Shown in pieces: positions 34,224-37,046 of a stretch of DNA of 37,046 nt. The position numbers and the translations under genes were made by a program. Positions within the stretch are counted from its first letter, which is position 1. Every line of letters begins with the position of its first letter. The notes beneath the pieces are model-generated. The model saw nothing but the letters and a program-made list of their open reading frames with translations. It made no database searches and had not been told where the DNA came from. Source of the stretch: Sphingobium sp. CCH11-B1 (GTDB lineage Bacteria; Pseudomonadota; Alphaproteobacteria; Sphingomonadales; Sphingomonadaceae); NCBI RefSeq assembly GCF_001556865.1, contig NZ_LSJY01000166.1:1-37046 (forward strand), given 5' to 3'.

Positions 34224-37016
34224 ATGAAGGCCTTGGTTGCTGCTCTTTTCGCAGGGAGTGCATTTACGTTCGTTGCTTACGCCGAAGATCAGCCAATCAT
34301 CGCTCCCCCGCCTTCTTGGGTGAAACCGACATCTTTGCCCGCCTCGCCTAATACGGATGACCAGTCCCCGGTTCGCATTCTGCTGTCCGACCAGCAGATT
34401 CAGTTAGAGCGTGGTAAGGAAACCGTCTATTCTAACGTCGCCGTAAAAATCCAGACGCCTCAGGGGCTAGCGGCTGGAAACTTGTCCTTTCCCTGGCGTC
34501 CGGACACAGACGTACTGACTGTCCACAAGTTGCAAATCCAACGCGGCGGCAAGGTCATTGACGTGCTCGCAGCAGGCCAGACGTTCACAGTAGTTCGACG
34601 CGAACAAAATCTTGAAAACGCCACGCTCGACGGCGTGCTAACAGCGAACATCCAGCCGGAAGGCTTGCAGGTGGGCGACATCATCGAGTTCGCGATGTCT
34701 CTTTCATCAAGTGACCCAACATTGCAGGGGCATGTCGAACAGATCGCAGGGAACTGGAACGGCTTCGCTGTCGATCGAGCGCATCTTAGGATTCAATGGC
34801 CTGCATCCATCCCAGTGCGGCTCCGGCAGACTGGGTCACTTCCGGAAATCAAAGTAAGGAAATCTGGTGATACCTCGATAGCAGAACTTTTGCTGGATAA
34901 GGTGGAGCCGGTCATTCCCCCGAAAGGTGCCCCGCTGCGCTATCAGATCGGCCGCTTGGTTGAGGCAACAGACTACGCCTCATGGGCCGACATCGGCACA
35001 CTCATGGCTCCGTTATACGACAAAGCAGCAACTCTGCCTGCCGAAGGATCATTACGTACCGAGTTGGATCGTATAAAGAACCTATCAATCGACCCCAAAA
35101 TTCGCGCACAAGCCGCACTTGCCCTTGTTCAAGATCGGGTACGGTACGTTGCTCTGACCATGGGCGCGGGTGGCTACGTGCCGGCAAATGCCGAAACCAC
35201 ATGGTCTCGTCGATATGGTGATTGCAAGGGGAAGTCGGCTCTCCTTCTCGCTTTACTGCATGGTCTGGATATTCCAGCTGAACCTGTCGCCGTCAGCACC
35301 ACGTTCGGAGATGGGCTTGATGCGCGCTTGCCCATCGTCGGATTGTTCAATCATGTCATCGTCCGAGCGACAGTAGCCGGTCAGACATATTGGATGGATG
35401 GAACGAGGATCGGAGATACGGCCCTAGACAGGCTTCAAGTACCGAATTTTGGTTGGGGACTGCCGCTGGTCGCCAAGGGTGCCGCACTCACCCGGATGCT
35501 CCCCGTCCCGTTGAGTACGCCGACCCACGATACATCCATCCGCATTGATGCAAGCGCGGGAATATCTGCTCCAGCTCCAACGACTGTTGAAACGATCCTG
35601 CGTGGTGATGAAGCCATTTCGATCAATGCAGGGCTAGCGAATCTAACGACCGCTGCACGCGATCAAGCGTTGAAGGCTTACTGGAGAAATCAGTACGACT
35701 TCATCGAGGTCAAGTCGTCCAGCGCCAGCTTCGATGCAAAGACCGGAGAGCAGCGCCTGACCATGGAGGGCACCGCCAAGCTCGACTGGGCGAATGGCAA
35801 CTATCAGACCGACGGCACGAATGTCGGCTATCGCGCCGATTTCAGCCGTGACCCTGAAATAGACAAGGACGCGCCTTTCGCCGTCCCTTACCCGTATTTC
35901 ACCCGGGTGCGCGAGACGATCATTCTTCCCAAAGCGGTCGGTGACTTCAAGCTCGGCACGAACATGGAAGTCGACCAGAAGGCCGGGGGAATAGAGTATC
36001 GCCGACACGCGACGATCGAAAATGGCATATTTGTTATCGAGAAAACCGAACGCAGCGTCATTCCTGAATTTCCGGCAAAGGATGCCCAAGCTGAGCAAGC
36101 CGCGCTACGTACGCTGGCGGACAAGAATGCAACGTTACGCATGCCTGCCAGCTATGTGTATACCGGCAAGGATATCGCATCAGTCCGCGCCGAGGTGCCC
36201 ACGACATCATCGGGCTATGTAGGCCGTGCAAAGGCTTTCATTAACAGGGATATGCGCAAGGAAGCGCTTCTTGACTACGATAAGGCTATCGAACTCGATC
36301 CAGCCAATGTCTACGCCTGGTCCAATCGGGCCATCACTCGCATTCAGGTTGGTGACCTTGTCGGCGCTAGGGCCGATCTTGAGAAATCTGAATCTATCGA
36401 TCCTGAGTTTGTTCAGAATTTTATCGGCGAGGGCATGCTTGCTGATGTAGAACGGCATCCCGGTGCCGCCATTGGCGCATATACAAAGGCATTAGCGAAA
36501 GAACCCAACAATGATTATGCGCTTGAGCATCGTGCCCGCGCTTATCACGCATTAGGCAACACCGACAAAGCACTGGCCGATTTCTCCACGGCGATTGAAA
36601 GCGACAAAGACGACGCCCGTGGTTACGTCACTCGGGGCAACTACTATCTCGACCTTCGACGATATGATGAAGCCATAGCGGATTTCAATCGAGCCAGCGC
36701 CATCGATCCCACCAATGAATGGGCCATCGCCAACCGTGCCATGGCGAATGTCTGGAAACAGGATCGTGACGCAGCGACGAAGGATTTGGAGACGGCCGCC
36801 AAGATCAATCCACAAAATCCTGTCATATCCCGCGCGCGCGGTCTGCTGGCGCAGCAAAAGGGTGATGCAGCAGCCGCGATCAGTGCCTATTCGGAGTCTT
36901 TGAAAGCGGAGCCAGGCAACGGCTTCACCTTGGGACATCGCGCACAAGCCAATATGATGGCTGGCAACCTTGATGCTGCCCTGACCGATGCGATCGCGTC
37001 CCGGGACGTGGTGTAG
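34224..37016 (+). CDS. Secreted DUF3857 / transglutaminase-like / TPR protein
   Basis: A 930-residue exported protein. The signal peptide is 'MKALVAALFAGSAFTFVAYA' (cleavage near residue 21). A DUF3857 domain covers about 45-220 ('VHKLQIQRGGKVIDVLAAGQ'). A transglutaminase-like core follows at about 290-400, with Cys in 'RRYGDCKGKSALLL', His in 'FNHVIVRA' and Asp in 'YWMDGTR'. TPR repeats fill about 670-930, e.g. 'KEALLDYDKAIELDPANVYA'. The substrate is unknown. The ATG at 34224 is chosen because it starts the signal peptide and has GGGGGA 4 nt upstream; an ATG at 34143 would bury the signal. Base composition is less GC-rich than the cobalamin block. Confidence 0.9.
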   Translation: MKALVAALFAGSAFTFVAYAEDQPIIAPPPSWVKPTSLPASPNTDDQSPVRILLSDQQIQLERGKETVYSNVAVKIQTPQGLAAGNLSFPWRPDTDVLTVHKLQIQRGGKVIDVLAAGQTFTVVRREQNLENATLDGVLTANIQPEGLQVGDIIEFAMSLSSSDPTLQGHVEQIAGNWNGFAVDRAHLRIQWPASIPVRLRQTGSLPEIKVRKSGDTSIAELLLDKVEPVIPPKGAPLRYQIGRLVEATDYASWADIGTLMAPLYDKAATLPAEGSLRTELDRIKNLSIDPKIRAQAALALVQDRVRYVALTMGAGGYVPANAETTWSRRYGDCKGKSALLLALLHGLDIPAEPVAVSTTFGDGLDARLPIVGLFNHVIVRATVAGQTYWMDGTRIGDTALDRLQVPNFGWGLPLVAKGAALTRMLPVPLSTPTHDTSIRIDASAGISAPAPTTVETILRGDEAISINAGLANLTTAARDQALKAYWRNQYDFIEVKSSSASFDAKTGEQRLTMEGTAKLDWANGNYQTDGTNVGYRADFSRDPEIDKDAPFAVPYPYFTRVRETIILPKAVGDFKLGTNMEVDQKAGGIEYRRHATIENGIFVIEKTERSVIPEFPAKDAQAEQAALRTLADKNATLRMPASYVYTGKDIASVRAEVPTTSSGYVGRAKAFINRDMRKEALLDYDKAIELDPANVYAWSNRAITRIQVGDLVGARADLEKSESIDPEFVQNFIGEGMLADVERHPGAAIGAYTKALAKEPNNDYALEHRARAYHALGNTDKALADFSTAIESDKDDARGYVTRGNYYLDLRRYDEAIADFNRASAIDPTNEWAIANRAMANVWKQDRDAATKDLETAAKINPQNPVISRARGLLAQQKGDAAAAISAYSESLKAEPGNGFTLGHRAQANMMAGNLDAALTDAIASRDVV

Positions 37017-37046
37017 CTTATCTGGGCCACCGCCAATTTCGGCATC

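Overview
The window reads as a chromosomal segment of a sphingomonad (Alphaproteobacteria, Sphingobium/Sphingomonas-like). This is inferred from the high G+C content, very dense gene packing with ATGA start/stop overlaps, frequent GTG/TTG starts, and the recognisable protein families. No species-level marker is present.

Left block (1-2290): pmbA/tldE and a cysQ-type inositol-monophosphatase-family gene run rightward. They end at a composite inverted repeat that also covers the end of the converging cobalamin operon.

Cobalamin block (2286-14966): a leftward operon follows a cobalamin riboswitch at about 11022-11175. Its order is btuB, a Cys-rich DUF1636 gene, cobT, alpha-ribazole phosphatase, cobS, threonine-phosphate decarboxylase, cbiB/cobD, cobQ and cobU. 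Nearly all junctions overlap. Upstream lie btuC and btuD (leftward), btuF (rightward) and cobO (leftward), the last with its own cobalamin riboswitch at about 14748-14966. Together they encode outer-membrane uptake, periplasmic capture, inner-membrane transport, adenosylation, amidation, aminopropanol attachment and nucleotide-loop assembly. No early corrin-ring genes are in the window.

Amino-acid and peptide block (15074-19607): an Lrp/AsnC regulator is divergent from phenylalanine 4-hydroxylase. A 982-residue secreted protein combines a TolB-like propeller with an amidohydrolase.

Island junction (19790-21261): a small unknown ORF runs into a 45-nt 3' fragment of tRNA-Gly(GCC). It is followed by a frameshifted and truncated tyrosine integrase and decayed DNA. 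By the usual logic of tRNA integration this is the left edge of an old island that extends rightward.

Right block (21262-37016): KatE-type catalase translationally coupled to a phasin-like gene; an M3 peptidase; three transglutaminase-fold genes (two are paralogues lacking the usual catalytic His); an N-formylglutamate amidohydrolase; a 42-aa basic protein and a DUF2384-like gene; and a Na+/H+ antiporter. Next come a two-gene unit of small proteins, one broken by a TAA codon, and a second groES-groEL pair in which groES is cut by an in-frame TAG and GroEL lacks its Gly-Met tail. The last gene is a secreted DUF3857-transglutaminase-TPR protein. Several of these families are stress or proteostasis genes, and the block shows more decay than the cobalamin block. 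Nothing here is clearly a wholly new system. The most unusual items are the nonsense-interrupted groES, the Ser-for-His transglutaminase pair with its small-gene partners, and the Cys-rich DUF1636 protein inside the B12 operon.
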